Below, one piece after another: positions 1 to 6,011 of a stretch of 8,702 nt of DNA. Where the stretch lies: contig JASLJC010000124.1 of NCBI GenBank assembly GCA_030152585.1, positions 1 to 8,702 of the forward strand. The letters are read 5' to 3'. Each line of letters starts with the position of its first letter. Position 1 is the first letter of the stretch. Both the position numbers and the translations under genes were made by a program. The notes beneath the pieces were generated by a model. That model did no database searches. It saw only the letters and a list, made by a program, of their open reading frames with translations, and was not told where the DNA came from. Source of the stretch: Savagea sp. (lineage in GTDB: Bacteria > Bacillota > Bacilli > Bacillales_A > Planococcaceae).

Positions 1-1475
1 TCGCTGTTTTCGCCGGTGTACTTGCACCCGAACAGTTTGAAAATGTTACAGCAACGATGAAAAACTTCGTGACATCACGGTTTGGCTGGTATTACATGTT
101 GCTCATGACCGTCATTCTCGTCATTAGTATATTTTTAGTATTTAGTCCATACGGTAAAATTCGTCTCGGTCAAGATACCGATCGTCCACAATTTTCAACG
201 ATTTCGTGGATTGCGATGCTTTTTTCTGCCGGTATGGGGATTGGACTCGTCTTCTACGGGGCAGCAGAGCCTCTCTCTCACTACGCTGTTATGACAGCTT
301 CTGAAACTCCTTATACAGTGGCCGCTTTTAAAGAGGCACTCCGCCAATCTTTCTTCCACTGGGGATTACACGTTTGGGCGATGTACGGTATCGTCGCACT
401 CATCTTAGCTTATTTCCAATTCCGAAAAGGTGAACCCGGATTAATTTCAAGTACGCTACAACCGATTTTCGGTTCTAAAGTGAAAGGTCCACTCGGCACA
501 ATCGTCGACGTTCTCGCTGTTTTTGCGACCGTTTTCGGAGTTGCGACGTCACTTGGTCTCGGAGCTGTGCAAATTAACGCAGGGTTAAACTATTTATTTG
601 GAATTTCAATCGACATTAAAGCACAGTTTTTAATCGTCGTCGTCGTTACCTTCCTTTTCATTTTATCCGCTAAAACAGGATTACAAAAAGGAATTAAATA
701 TTTATCCAATACGAACTTAGTGCTCGCACTCGCGTTACTCGGTTTCGTTCTCATTTTAGGCCCGACACTCTTAATTTTTAACGTCTTTACCGAATCCGTC
801 GGCGGGTATTTCACTCATTTAATCGAAATGAGCTTCCAAACATCGCCATTTGATGCGGATAAACGGGACTGGGTCGATGCATGGACGATCTTTTACTGGG
901 CATGGTGGATCGCTTGGGCACCATTTGTCAGTATGTTTATCGCACGAATTTCAAAAGGACGTACGATTCGTGAATTTATGATCGGTGTATTACTAGCGCC
1001 AACACTTTTAAGTATGATTTGGTTTTCAGCATTCGGTACGACAGCCGTACAAGTTGAAAATGCAGGTCAAGTCGACTTAGCCGGTGCAGCAAGTGAAATT
1101 GTCATCTTTAAAATGTTCGGTACGATGCCCGGTGGCGTCATTTTATCGGCGATTGCGATTTTACTCATCGGATCATTTTTCATTACGTCTGCCGACAGTG
1201 CTACGTTCGTTCTCGGGATGCAATCGACGAATGGCTCGTTACTACCGCCCGATAGCGTCAAAGTAACATGGGGCGTTATTCAATCATCGATTGCGCTCAT
1301 TTTATTATTCGTCGGAGGGCTCGGCGCGTTACAAAACGCAATCATTATCGCTGCCTTACCGTTTTCATTCATTATATTACTGATGATTATCTCCTTCTTC
1401 AAAGCGATTATAGGAGAACGAAAAAAAGAATTAAAAGAAACGAAATCGTTACGAAAAAAAGTGAAAAACTTATAA
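1..1475 (+). CDS. BCCT family osmolyte transporter (glycine betaine/choline/carnitine type), 5' end missing
   Basis: Secondary transporter of the BCCT family, which imports compatible solutes such as glycine betaine, usually with Na+, across the cytoplasmic membrane. The frame is open from base 3, before the first ATG at 57. The residues before that ATG (AVFAGVLAPEQFEN...) match the end of BCCT helix 1, so the true start lies upstream and roughly 25-30 residues are missing. Counting from base 3, residues 75-81 hold the glycine-rich motif SAGMGIG of the unwound substrate/Na+ helix, followed by FYGAAEPLSHY. Residues 294-305 hold the tryptophan box WTIFYWAWWIAW that forms the betaine cage, followed by APFVSMFIARISKGRTIREF. 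A TSADSAT motif lies near 395. The sequence is otherwise very hydrophobic, fitting 12 helices. The tail is strongly charged (KKELKETKSLRKKVKNL), as in osmosensing relatives. Relatives include OpuD and BetL; the substrate cannot be fixed from sequence. The gene ends at a hairpin cluster facing metY. Confidence 0.95.
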   Translation, partial: AVFAGVLAPEQFENVTATMKNFVTSRFGWYYMLLMTVILVISIFLVFSPYGKIRLGQDTDRPQFSTISWIAMLFSAGMGIGLVFYGAAEPLSHYAVMTASETPYTVAAFKEALRQSFFHWGLHVWAMYGIVALILAYFQFRKGEPGLISSTLQPIFGSKVKGPLGTIVDVLAVFATVFGVATSLGLGAVQINAGLNYLFGISIDIKAQFLIVVVVTFLFILSAKTGLQKGIKYLSNTNLVLALALLGFVLILGPTLLIFNVFTESVGGYFTHLIEMSFQTSPFDADKRDWVDAWTIFYWAWWIAWAPFVSMFIARISKGRTIREFMIGVLLAPTLLSMIWFSAFGTTAVQVENAGQVDLAGAASEIVIFKMFGTMPGGVILSAIAILLIGSFFITSADSATFVLGMQSTNGSLLPPDSVKVTWGVIQSSIALILLFVGGLGALQNAIIIAALPFSFIILLMIISFFKAIIGERKKELKETKSLRKKVKNL

Positions 1476-1487
1476 ATGAGCCTAACC

Positions 1488-1532
1488 AAAAGCTCCGTCC
1501 AGTTTGTAAAACATAAACTGGACGGAGCTTTT
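1488..1532. terminator. Bidirectional intrinsic terminator between the BCCT gene and metY
   Basis: A perfect 18-bp inverted repeat: 1488-1505 pairs with 1515-1532 around a 9-base loop. The core is AGCTCCGTCCAG/CTGGACGGAGCT. The stem is flanked by A4 on the left and T4 on the right, so it can end transcripts from either direction. It begins 12 bases after the transporter stop codon and lies about 90 bases beyond the metY stop, which fits a convergent junction. Confidence 0.85.
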
Positions 1533-1537
1533 CTATC

Positions 1538-1560
1538 AACTTGTATGTACAAGTTTTTTT
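1538..1560 (+). terminator. Second hairpin with T-tract, possible back-up terminator
   Basis: AACTTG (1538-1543) pairs with CAAGTT (1550-1555). The repeat continues inward as a palindrome, AACTTGTA/TACAAGTT. T7 runs from 1554 to 1560. The stem is short and AT-rich, so it is weaker than the 18-bp hairpin just before it. On the + strand it has the stem plus T-run form of an intrinsic terminator. Confidence 0.4.
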
Positions 1561-1563
1561 ATG

Positions 1564-1586
1564 AAGAAACGACCCCTTCGTTTCTT
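1564..1586. repeat. Third hairpin in the convergent junction, possible metY terminator
   Basis: AAGAAACGA (1564-1572) pairs with TCGTTTCTT (1578-1586) around a 5-base loop, a perfect 9-bp stem. It lies 34 bases past the metY stop, so it is the first hairpin met by metY transcripts. It has no clean U-tract on the minus strand, so its role as terminator rather than RNA 3' end stabiliser is uncertain. Confidence 0.4.
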
Positions 1587-1619
1587 TTATCGTAATCCCT
1601 TTGATTGAACGTTCTCCCT

Positions 1620-2906
1620 TTATTGTTGCTCGATTGCTCGATAGATCGCGCGGTCTAAATCTGCAATAATATCTTCTGGTGCTTCTAAACCGATCGATAA
1701 ACGGATCAATTCTTCTGGTACACCTGCAATTTCTAAATCTTCTTTCGACAACTGTTGGTGTGTCGTTGAAGCTGGATGAATAATAAGCGATTTCGCATCG
1801 CCGACGTTCGCAACGTGCGACCAAATCGTCACGTTATCAATAACACGACGTCCTGCTTCGCGATCTCCTTTTAATCCGAAGACGACCATTGAGCCGTAAC
1901 CGTTTTTCAAATATTTTTTCGCTAAATCGTGTGACGGATGTTCTGGTAATCCCGGATACGTCACCCAGTCTACGTGTGGATGATTTTTCAAAAACTGAAC
2001 GACTTTTTCAGCGTTTTCGTTATGACGTTCGACACGTAAATGTAATGTTTCTAATCCTTGTAATAAGTTGAAAGAGCTATCAGGTGAAATGCTCGGACCG
2101 AAATCACGTAATAACTGGACACGCAATTTTGTCGCAAACGCTGCCTCTGGTACGTCAATGCCGTAACGAATCCCGTGATAAGAAGCATCTGGTTCTGTAA
2201 ACCAGTCGAAACGCCCTTGCGTCCAATCGAATTTTCCGCCGTCTACGACGACACCTCCGATTGTCGTACCGTGTCCTCCGATCCATTTCGTTGCAGAATG
2301 AATGACGACATCTGCTCCGTATTCAATCGGATTTAACCCATAAGGTGATGGGAATGTATTATCAAGCATTAACGGTACACCGTAATGGTGCGCAATATTT
2401 GCAATCGCTTCGATATCTAAAACATGTAAGCTCGGGTTACCGATCGTCTCAGCAAATACTGCTTTCGTTTTGTCCGTAATCGCCTCTTCTACATTTTGCG
2501 GATCACTCATATCGACGAGCTTCACTGTAATACCGTAACGTGGCAAATGGACAGTAAACAAGTTGTACGTCCCCCCGTACAAGTTGCTCGCTGCGACAAT
2601 TTCATCACCTGCACCTGCTACGTTCATAATTGAAAATGCAATCGCCGCCATTCCAGATGAAAAGGCAACAGCCGCGGTTCCCCCTTCTACTTCTGCTACA
2701 CGTTTTTCAAATACATCTGTCGTCGGGTTCATAATACGCGTATAAATATTCCCTGCTTCTTTTAACGCGAATAAATCTTGGGCGTGCTGTGAATCACGAA
2801 ATACGTAAGAAGTCGTACGATGAATCGGTACCGCACGCGACCCTGTCGTCGGATCTGGCTCTTGACCTGCATGTAATAACAACGTCTCTTGCTTGAACTC
2901 TGACAT
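1620..2906 (-). CDS. metY: O-acetylhomoserine sulfhydrylase (O-acetylhomoserine aminocarboxypropyltransferase)
   Basis: Cytosolic PLP enzyme of the Cys/Met metabolism family. It converts O-acetyl-L-homoserine plus sulfide to homocysteine and acetate, the direct sulfhydrylation route to methionine. The 428 residues match the family's usual length. Visible motifs are YTRIMNPT (55-62, phosphate and active-site tyrosine region), SSGMAA (84-89), the PLP-contacting aspartate in LDNTF (D182), and SATKWIGGHGT with the Schiff-base lysine K207. The insert WTQGRFDWFTEPD (228-240) is typical of the MetY branch rather than cystathionine gamma-synthase. The ATG start is preceded by a strong GAGGAGGGG ribosome binding site. 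Transcription starts about 215 bases upstream and passes through an S-box riboswitch, so SAM should repress the gene by early termination. It appears monocistronic; no metX is in the window. The family is certain; acetyl- rather than succinyl-homoserine as substrate is inferred. Confidence 0.95.
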   Translation of the reverse strand: MSEFKQETLLLHAGQEPDPTTGSRAVPIHRTTSYVFRDSQHAQDLFALKEAGNIYTRIMNPTTDVFEKRVAEVEGGTAAVAFSSGMAAIAFSIMNVAGAGDEIVAASNLYGGTYNLFTVHLPRYGITVKLVDMSDPQNVEEAITDKTKAVFAETIGNPSLHVLDIEAIANIAHHYGVPLMLDNTFPSPYGLNPIEYGADVVIHSATKWIGGHGTTIGGVVVDGGKFDWTQGRFDWFTEPDASYHGIRYGIDVPEAAFATKLRVQLLRDFGPSISPDSSFNLLQGLETLHLRVERHNENAEKVVQFLKNHPHVDWVTYPGLPEHPSHDLAKKYLKNGYGSMVVFGLKGDREAGRRVIDNVTIWSHVANVGDAKSLIIHPASTTHQQLSKEDLEIAGVPEELIRLSIGLEAPEDIIADLDRAIYRAIEQQ

Positions 2907-2943
2907 AAAAACCCCTCCTCAAATGTTGGCGATGGCGATACAG

Positions 2944-2974
2944 AAAAACCCTCTTTCGGTAAAGAAAGAGGGTT
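2944..2974 (-). terminator. Intrinsic terminator of the metY S-box riboswitch
   Basis: On the minus strand, AACCCTCTTTC (2974-2964) pairs with GAAAGAGGGTT (2957-2947) around a 6-base loop, an 11-bp perfect stem followed by T5. It stands between the SAM aptamer and the metY ribosome binding site. Its 5' arm contains CCCTCTT (2972-2966), exactly complementary to AAGAGGG (3003-2997), which includes part of the 3' strand of aptamer helix P1. This gives the expected antiterminator: with no SAM the P1 strand pairs with the terminator arm; with SAM, P1 forms and the terminator folds. Confidence 0.93.
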
Positions 2975-2998
2975 CAGTGTTTTTTTCATTTCACGTCC

Positions 2999-3098
2999 CT
3001 CTTATCTTCCAGATTACATCTGTAGGAAGTAGCACCAATGCAATATGCTGGTTGCCGGGCATCGTCGGGCCTAGTCCCTCCGCCACTCTGGATAAGAG
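2999..3098 (-). promoter_or_regulatory. SAM (S-box, SAM-I) riboswitch aptamer controlling metY
   Basis: Read on the minus strand, the aptamer opens with CTCTTATC (3098-3091) and closes with its complement GATAAGAG (3006-2999), forming helix P1. Just inside lie the conserved S-box blocks AGAGTGGCGGAGGGACTAG, GGCCC, GATG and CCCGGCAACC, then a GGTGC...TTCC segment and another small hairpin (AGATGTAATCT, 3022-3012). These match the S-box consensus order. The aptamer is followed directly by the competing antiterminator/terminator pair, so this is an OFF switch acting on transcription when S-adenosylmethionine is abundant. Confidence 0.96.
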
Positions 3099-3128
3099 TT
3101 TATTTTTCGTATTCCATCTATGTGAAAC

Positions 3129-3158
3129 AGTATAGCGTGTTCAAAATTCATCTGTCAA
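3129..3158 (-). promoter_or_regulatory. Sigma-A type promoter of the metY riboswitch transcript
   Basis: On the minus strand a perfect -35 TTGACA (3158-3153) is followed after 18 bases by -10 TATACT (3134-3129). The expected start near 3122 leaves about 25 bases before aptamer helix P1. Confidence 0.8.
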
Positions 3159-3210
3159 GGACTTTTGAAAATATTTAGACAAATACATTCGTTTTCCCCA
3201 TACGGACAAT

Positions 3211-3245
3211 AAAAAAAGAAGCCGTGCACAATGCAGGCTTCTTTT
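3211..3245 (-). terminator. Intrinsic terminator of the cstR-like gene
   Basis: AAAAGAAGCC (3214-3223) pairs with GGCTTCTTTT (3236-3245), and an inner TGCA/TGCA pairing closes the loop. On the minus strand the stem is followed by a T-run opposite A3211-A3217. It begins 4 bases after the repressor stop codon and separates that gene from the metY promoter. Confidence 0.88.
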
Positions 3246-3248
3246 CCT

Positions 3249-3512
3249 TTATCGACTTTTGACGAGAAGATCGACAGCTTCTTGTACGAGCTCCTCTTGC
3301 GTCTTCTCTTCTGATCCTTCAGGTTGATTCATACATCCAATTAAATTCGAACTGACGATTACTCCAATCGTGCGATCGATTGCTGAACGGGCCGCAGACA
3401 ACTGTGTAATGACATCTTGGCATTGCTTTTCTTCATCCATCATACGGATAATCCCTTTAATTTGACCTTCTACTCGTTTGAGACGGTTGCGAATCTTTGT
3501 ATCATATTCCAC
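3249..3512 (-). CDS. cstR: CstR-like persulfide-sensing transcriptional repressor (CsoR superfamily)
   Basis: Small all-helical DNA-binding repressor of the CsoR/RcnR superfamily (DUF156 fold), 87 residues. The start is the GTG at 3512: AAAGGAGG lies 8 bases upstream and the family N-terminus (EYDTKIRNRLKRVEGQ) begins there, while an ATG at 3605 would lie upstream of the promoter. The two cysteines are C31 (EKQCQDV) and C60 (LIGC). The copper-ligand histidine of CsoR, four residues before the second cysteine, is N56 here. This Cys31/Cys60-without-His pattern and the LVKS ending recall Staphylococcus CstR, which represses sulfide-oxidation genes until persulfides cross-link the two cysteines. 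No sqr, rhodanese or tauE gene adjoins it, so any regulon is elsewhere. It likely controls itself through the palindrome at 3549-3564. CsoR-family membership is near certain; persulfide sensing is inferred from the residues. Confidence 0.88.
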   Translation of the reverse strand: MEYDTKIRNRLKRVEGQIKGIIRMMDEEKQCQDVITQLSAARSAIDRTIGVIVSSNLIGCMNQPEGSEEKTQEELVQEAVDLLVKSR

Positions 3513-3543
3513 GAAAAACGCCTCCTTTTTTATGATTACTTGT

Positions 3544-3572
3544 ATCATATACCCCATGGCGTATGAAGTCAA
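3544..3572 (-). promoter_or_regulatory. Promoter of the cstR-like gene
   Basis: On the minus strand, -35 TTGACT (3572-3567) is followed by a 17-base spacer and -10 TATGAT (3549-3544). It lies 31-60 bases upstream of the GTG start, so the transcript carries a short leader with the AAAGGAGG site. Confidence 0.7.
3549..3564. promoter_or_regulatory. Putative CstR/CsoR-type operator
   Basis: ATACCCC-AT-GGCGTAT is an inverted repeat with 7-base arms and one mismatched pair. It fills the spacer between the -35 and -10 of the regulator's own promoter. The ATACCCC/GGGGTAT arm type resembles CsoR-superfamily operators, so negative autoregulation is the natural reading. No second copy was noticed at the metY promoter. 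Confidence 0.55.
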
Positions 3573-3641
3573 CGAAAGCGCATTACGACAAGCCTTCAAC
3601 GGCATACGATAGAGTCGAACGATGAAATATATTAAAAAACA

Positions 3642-3650
3642 TGGTATAAT
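3642..3650 (+). promoter_or_regulatory. Extended -10 promoter of the DUF2187 gene
   Basis: TGGTATAAT combines a perfect -10 hexamer (3645-3650) with a TGn extension. The -35 position (around 3622-3627, ATGAAA) is poor, as is common with extended -10 promoters. It lies about 65 bases before the TTG start at 3715, and an upstream in-frame ATG at 3622 precedes it. Confidence 0.6.
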
Positions 3651-3714
3651 TATTGAAAGCTCTATTTATTTTTCGCTTTTCGATTTTTCGAAAACCGAGG
3701 AAGGGGGAAATACT

Positions 3715-3939
3715 TTGTCATTTCCAAGAAGAGAGAAGAAAGTTTCAGACTTCGTCGCAGCGCGAGAAGTAAACGAAAAAATTTCGTTCGTTCGAAACGA
3801 TCATAAAGTGATCGGTACGATTGAAAAAATCTTAGAAAATTCCGTTATTGTCGAAATTTCGGAAGAAGACGCAGATAAAATTGGTGCTCCTTCGACATTA
3901 ACTGTCGTGTCACACAAAAAATATTCTGTCGTTGAATAA
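3715..3939 (+). CDS. DUF2187 (YkvS-like) family protein
   Basis: Small cytosolic protein of 74 residues, function unknown. The conserved part is residues 20-74: a KOW-like small beta-barrel pattern with NEKISFVRNDHKVIGTI, then ENSVIVEIS and TLTVVSHKKYSVVE. This matches the DUF2187 signature (NSVIV followed by TVV.HK.Y). The first 20 residues are basic (PRREKK) and probably flexible. The start is TTG at 3715, behind a purine-rich GAGGAAGGGGG site ending 7 bases upstream. An in-frame ATG at 3622 has no such site and precedes the probable promoter. It is divergent from the cstR-like gene and ends at its own terminator, so it is monocistronic. The family is fairly secure; no biochemical role is claimed. 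Confidence 0.85.
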   Translation: MSFPRREKKVSDFVAAREVNEKISFVRNDHKVIGTIEKILENSVIVEISEEDADKIGAPSTLTVVSHKKYSVVE

Positions 3940-3944
3940 GACGT

Positions 3945-3972
3945 GTCGCTACTGGCGGGTAGCGACTTTTTT
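3945..3972 (+). terminator. Intrinsic terminator after the DUF2187 gene
   Basis: GTCGCTAC (3945-3952) pairs with GTAGCGAC (3959-3966) around TGGCGG, followed by T6 (3967-3972). It starts 5 bases past the stop codon and isolates the gene from pepT. Confidence 0.92.
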
Positions 3973-3993
3973 GTCTATTTTTCTCCGCGAAAA

Positions 3994-4025
3994 ATGACGC
4001 AATCTTTCCTTCTTCATACTATAAC
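3994..4025 (+). promoter_or_regulatory. Possible pepT promoter
   Basis: The 115 bases between the previous terminator and pepT must contain a promoter. The best candidates are an ATGACG -35-like element at 3994 and overlapping -10-like hexamers TACTAT/TATAAC at 4017-4025, with spacing from 17 to 20 depending on the choice. None is a good match. Confidence 0.25.
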
Positions 4026-4087
4026 GAACGAGCGCCGTTTTGCAACAATGAAAACGAGCAATCGCGCACTTAAAAGGAGAATTCATA

Positions 4088-5314
4088 TTGAAAGAACAAC
4101 TCATAGAACGCCTGACGCGTTACGTCCAAATTGATACACAATCTGACGCATCGAGTACGACGACACCATCGACGAAAAAACAGTGGGATTTACTCCATTT
4201 ATTAAAAGAGGAAATGGAAGCGCTCGAACTTGAACAGATTACATTAGATGAAAACGGCTACTTATTCGGTACCGTTCCGAGTACGACGACAAAAGAAGCG
4301 CCTGTCATCGGCTTACTTGCACACGTCGATACGGCGACCGACTATACAGGTACGAACGTACGTCCACAACGAATCGATGCATACGACGGAAAAGACCTAC
4401 TCCTCGGAGGTACCGTTTTAATGACAGTAGAAGATTTTCCCGAATTACAAAACTACGTCGGACATACGTTAATTACGACAGACGGGACGACGTTACTCGG
4501 TGCTGACAATAAAGCGGGCATTGCTGAAATTTTAACCGCAATCGACTACTTACAAACACATCGCGACATTGAACACGGTCCGATTCGCATCGGCTTCACA
4601 CCAGATGAAGAAATTGGACGCGGTCCGGCAAAGTTTGACGTCGATGCATTCGGTGCTGACTTTGCTTATACGATCGATGGCGGTCCGCTCGGTGAACTTC
4701 AATACGAAAGTTTCAACGCTGCAAGCGCATCCGTAACTTTCCACGGGAAAAACATCCACCCGGGCTCTGCCAAAAATAAAATGGTCAACTCTCTCTTACT
4801 TGCACATGAATTCCAAGCGATGATGCCGACCGATGCTGTCCCTGAAAAAACAGACGGCTACGAAGGATTTATTTATTTAATGGAAATGCACGGAGCGACT
4901 GAAAAAACGATACTCGACTACATTATTCGCGACCACTCTCGTGAAAAATTCGAAGAGAAAAAAGAACAGATGCGACAAGCAGCAAAACAAATCGCAGCGC
5001 ATTACGGCGAAGAAGCAGTCGAGTTGACAATAGAAGATTCTTACTACAACATGCGCGAAAAAATCGAGCCTGTTATTTCAATCGTAACGACTGTAAAAGA
5101 AGTATACGAAGACCTCGGCATCGAACCGATTATCGAACCGATCCGTGGCGGAACAGACGGCTCTCAATTATCATTTATGGGACTGCCGACACCTAATATT
5201 TTTACCGGTGGCGAAAACTTCCACGGTCGATATGAATTTATTTCAGCAGACGACATGGTCAAAACGTCAACAGTAATTATTGAAATGGTACAACGTTTCG
5301 TCCGCTCTTCATAA
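4088..5314 (+). CDS. pepT: Peptidase T (tripeptide aminopeptidase, M20B family)
   Basis: Cytosolic zinc aminopeptidase that removes the N-terminal residue from tripeptides in the last steps of peptide use. The 408 residues equal the length of Escherichia coli PepT. The di-zinc ligands and catalytic residues are all present: H79 and D81 in LLAHVDTATDY, bridging D140 in LLGADNKAG, the general base E174 and ligand E175 in FTPDEEIGRG, D197 in YTIDGGPLGE, and H379 in GGENFHGRYEF. The dimerisation lid lies between about 208 and 325, and IRGGTDGSQLSFMGLPTPN (352-370) is the usual family block. The start is TTG at 4088, 8 bases after AAAGGAG, and gives the family N-terminus MKEQLIERLTRYVQID. It is a single gene between two terminators. 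No odd features were seen. Confidence 0.97.
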   Translation: MKEQLIERLTRYVQIDTQSDASSTTTPSTKKQWDLLHLLKEEMEALELEQITLDENGYLFGTVPSTTTKEAPVIGLLAHVDTATDYTGTNVRPQRIDAYDGKDLLLGGTVLMTVEDFPELQNYVGHTLITTDGTTLLGADNKAGIAEILTAIDYLQTHRDIEHGPIRIGFTPDEEIGRGPAKFDVDAFGADFAYTIDGGPLGELQYESFNAASASVTFHGKNIHPGSAKNKMVNSLLLAHEFQAMMPTDAVPEKTDGYEGFIYLMEMHGATEKTILDYIIRDHSREKFEEKKEQMRQAAKQIAAHYGEEAVELTIEDSYYNMREKIEPVISIVTTVKEVYEDLGIEPIIEPIRGGTDGSQLSFMGLPTPNIFTGGENFHGRYEFISADDMVKTSTVIIEMVQRFVRSS

Positions 5315-5381
5315 GAACTGATTTTTTGTATACCGACGACGCGTTTGAAACAAGTCGTCCCTCGCTACTCTATAAAACGAG

Positions 5382-5420
5382 AAAAAACTACTTGAATGAA
5401 CGCATTCAAGTAGTTTTTTT
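5382..5420. terminator. Bidirectional terminator shared by pepT and the lipoprotein gene
   Basis: AAAAAACTACTTGAATG (5382-5398) pairs with CATTCAAGTAGTTTTTT (5403-5419) around the 4-base loop AACG, a perfect 17-bp stem counting the flanking A/T runs. T7 (5414-5420) serves pepT and A6 (5382-5387) supplies a U-tract for the opposite strand. The lipoprotein stop codon begins 1 base beyond it. Confidence 0.93.
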
Positions 5421-5421
5421 A

Positions 5422-5874
5422 TCATGATTTCGGTTCTAACACTTTTAAAATAAATGTCGCATTTGCCGTCATTTTATCTTTCGGTTCATCAAATTTCACA
5501 GTAACTTTCCATATACCGGGTGGAAGTAACGTATCGACTTCGACTGACTTTTTATTTTTCGCATGTAAAACGAGATCGGGATTGGACTCGTTTGTAATAT
5601 GAATATAAGACGGTTCATAACCGTATCGTTTTTCAACAATTTCAATACGGTCACCTTCTTTTACTTTCATCGGCTCTAACCGTTTCGTATCGATCGCATA
5701 TTCTTTTTCATATGCAAAATTGTTAATTCGTACCGACTGTTCTACTTGTTCATAAGATACGTATCGGTCATCGACGAGAACGTCAAATTCTAACTCGTCT
5801 ACTTTTTCATACGACGTTGAACTACAGCTTGCAAATAAAAAAAGAAACGGAATGAGGACGAACAATCTTTTCAT
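5422..5874 (-). CDS. Predicted lipoprotein of unknown function
   Basis: 150 residues. The N-terminus MKRLFVLIPFLFLFASC is a short lipoprotein signal: KR, a hydrophobic stretch (4-14), then the lipobox-like LFASC with the lipidated cysteine at C17. Phe at -3 is less usual than Leu, but Ala and Ser at -2/-1 fit. The mature part of about 134 residues is charged and predicted to be exported and membrane-anchored. Its pattern of alternating hydrophobic residues (VEVDTLLPPGIWKVTVKF, then TANATFILKVLEP) suggests a beta-sandwich. I do not recognise the family. The ATG at 5874 has AGGAG about 9 bases upstream, and its first bases overlap the stop of the short upstream frame (ATGA), suggesting translational coupling. 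No good promoter was seen between it and selO, so co-transcription is likely. The terminator at 5382-5420 follows immediately. Confidence 0.8.
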   Translation of the reverse strand: MKRLFVLIPFLFLFASCSSTSYEKVDELEFDVLVDDRYVSYEQVEQSVRINNFAYEKEYAIDTKRLEPMKVKEGDRIEIVEKRYGYEPSYIHITNESNPDLVLHAKNKKSVEVDTLLPPGIWKVTVKFDEPKDKMTANATFILKVLEPKS

Positions 5875-6011
5875 ATAATTACTCCTATCTCAATGAAATG
5901 ATGCTGCTCGTTTGAAAAAACATTTTCAAACGAAACGTCGCACGTGTCACACTTCGGACCGTCGACTATCGCTTCTTTCAATATCGCATAACTCAGCGGA
6001 ATTGTAAACAA
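5871..6011 (-). CDS. Possible short gene between selO and the lipoprotein gene (start uncertain)
   Basis: The minus frame from 6038 to the TGA at 5871 is open and reads like a protein. Near its middle lies AIVDGPKCDTCDVSFENVF, and it ends HHFIEIGVII. Its codons (CCG, GAC, ACG, GCG) resemble those of its neighbours. The TGA overlaps the lipoprotein ATG as ATGA, the classic coupled arrangement. An in-frame TAG lies just before 6038, and no ATG or GTG is available. The only conventional start near the front is TTG at 6011 (46 residues), which lacks a convincing ribosome binding site. It could be a real small protein with a CxxC knuckle, or the 3' remnant of a gene whose start was lost by mutation or a sequencing indel. 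No family is recognised. Confidence 0.4.
   Translation of the reverse strand: MFTIPLSYAILKEAIVDGPKCDTCDVSFENVFSNEQHHFIEIGVII
5909..5932. repeat. Perfect 10-bp hairpin inside the selO-lipoprotein interval
   Basis: CGTTTGAAAA (5909-5918) pairs with TTTTCAAACG (5923-5932) around ACA-rich 4-base loop AACA. No T-run follows on either strand, so it is not a standard terminator. It lies inside the short frame ending at 5871 and 35 bases before the lipoprotein start; it could affect mRNA processing or simply be chance. Confidence 0.45.

Noticed and set aside
1408..1824. 138-codon minus-strand frame across the transporter-metY junction
   Set aside because: It overlaps the metY 3' end in another frame, crosses the terminator hairpins and has a low-complexity Arg-rich translation.
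3249..3512. Copper sensor (CsoR) identity
   Set aside because: The histidine required for the Cys-His-Cys copper site is Asn56, and no copA/copZ gene is nearby.
3513..3605. Upstream extension of the cstR-like protein to an ATG at 3605 (118 residues)
   Set aside because: The extension crosses the promoter, operator and ribosome binding site and has no family similarity; GTG at 3512 follows AAAGGAGG and begins the conserved domain.
3622..3714. ATG at 3622 as start of the DUF2187 gene
   Set aside because: It precedes the extended -10 promoter at 3642-3650 and has no ribosome binding site; TTG at 3715 has a purine-rich site.
5909..5932. Hairpin as selO transcription terminator
   Set aside because: The minus strand continues AGCAGC after the stem, with no U-tract.
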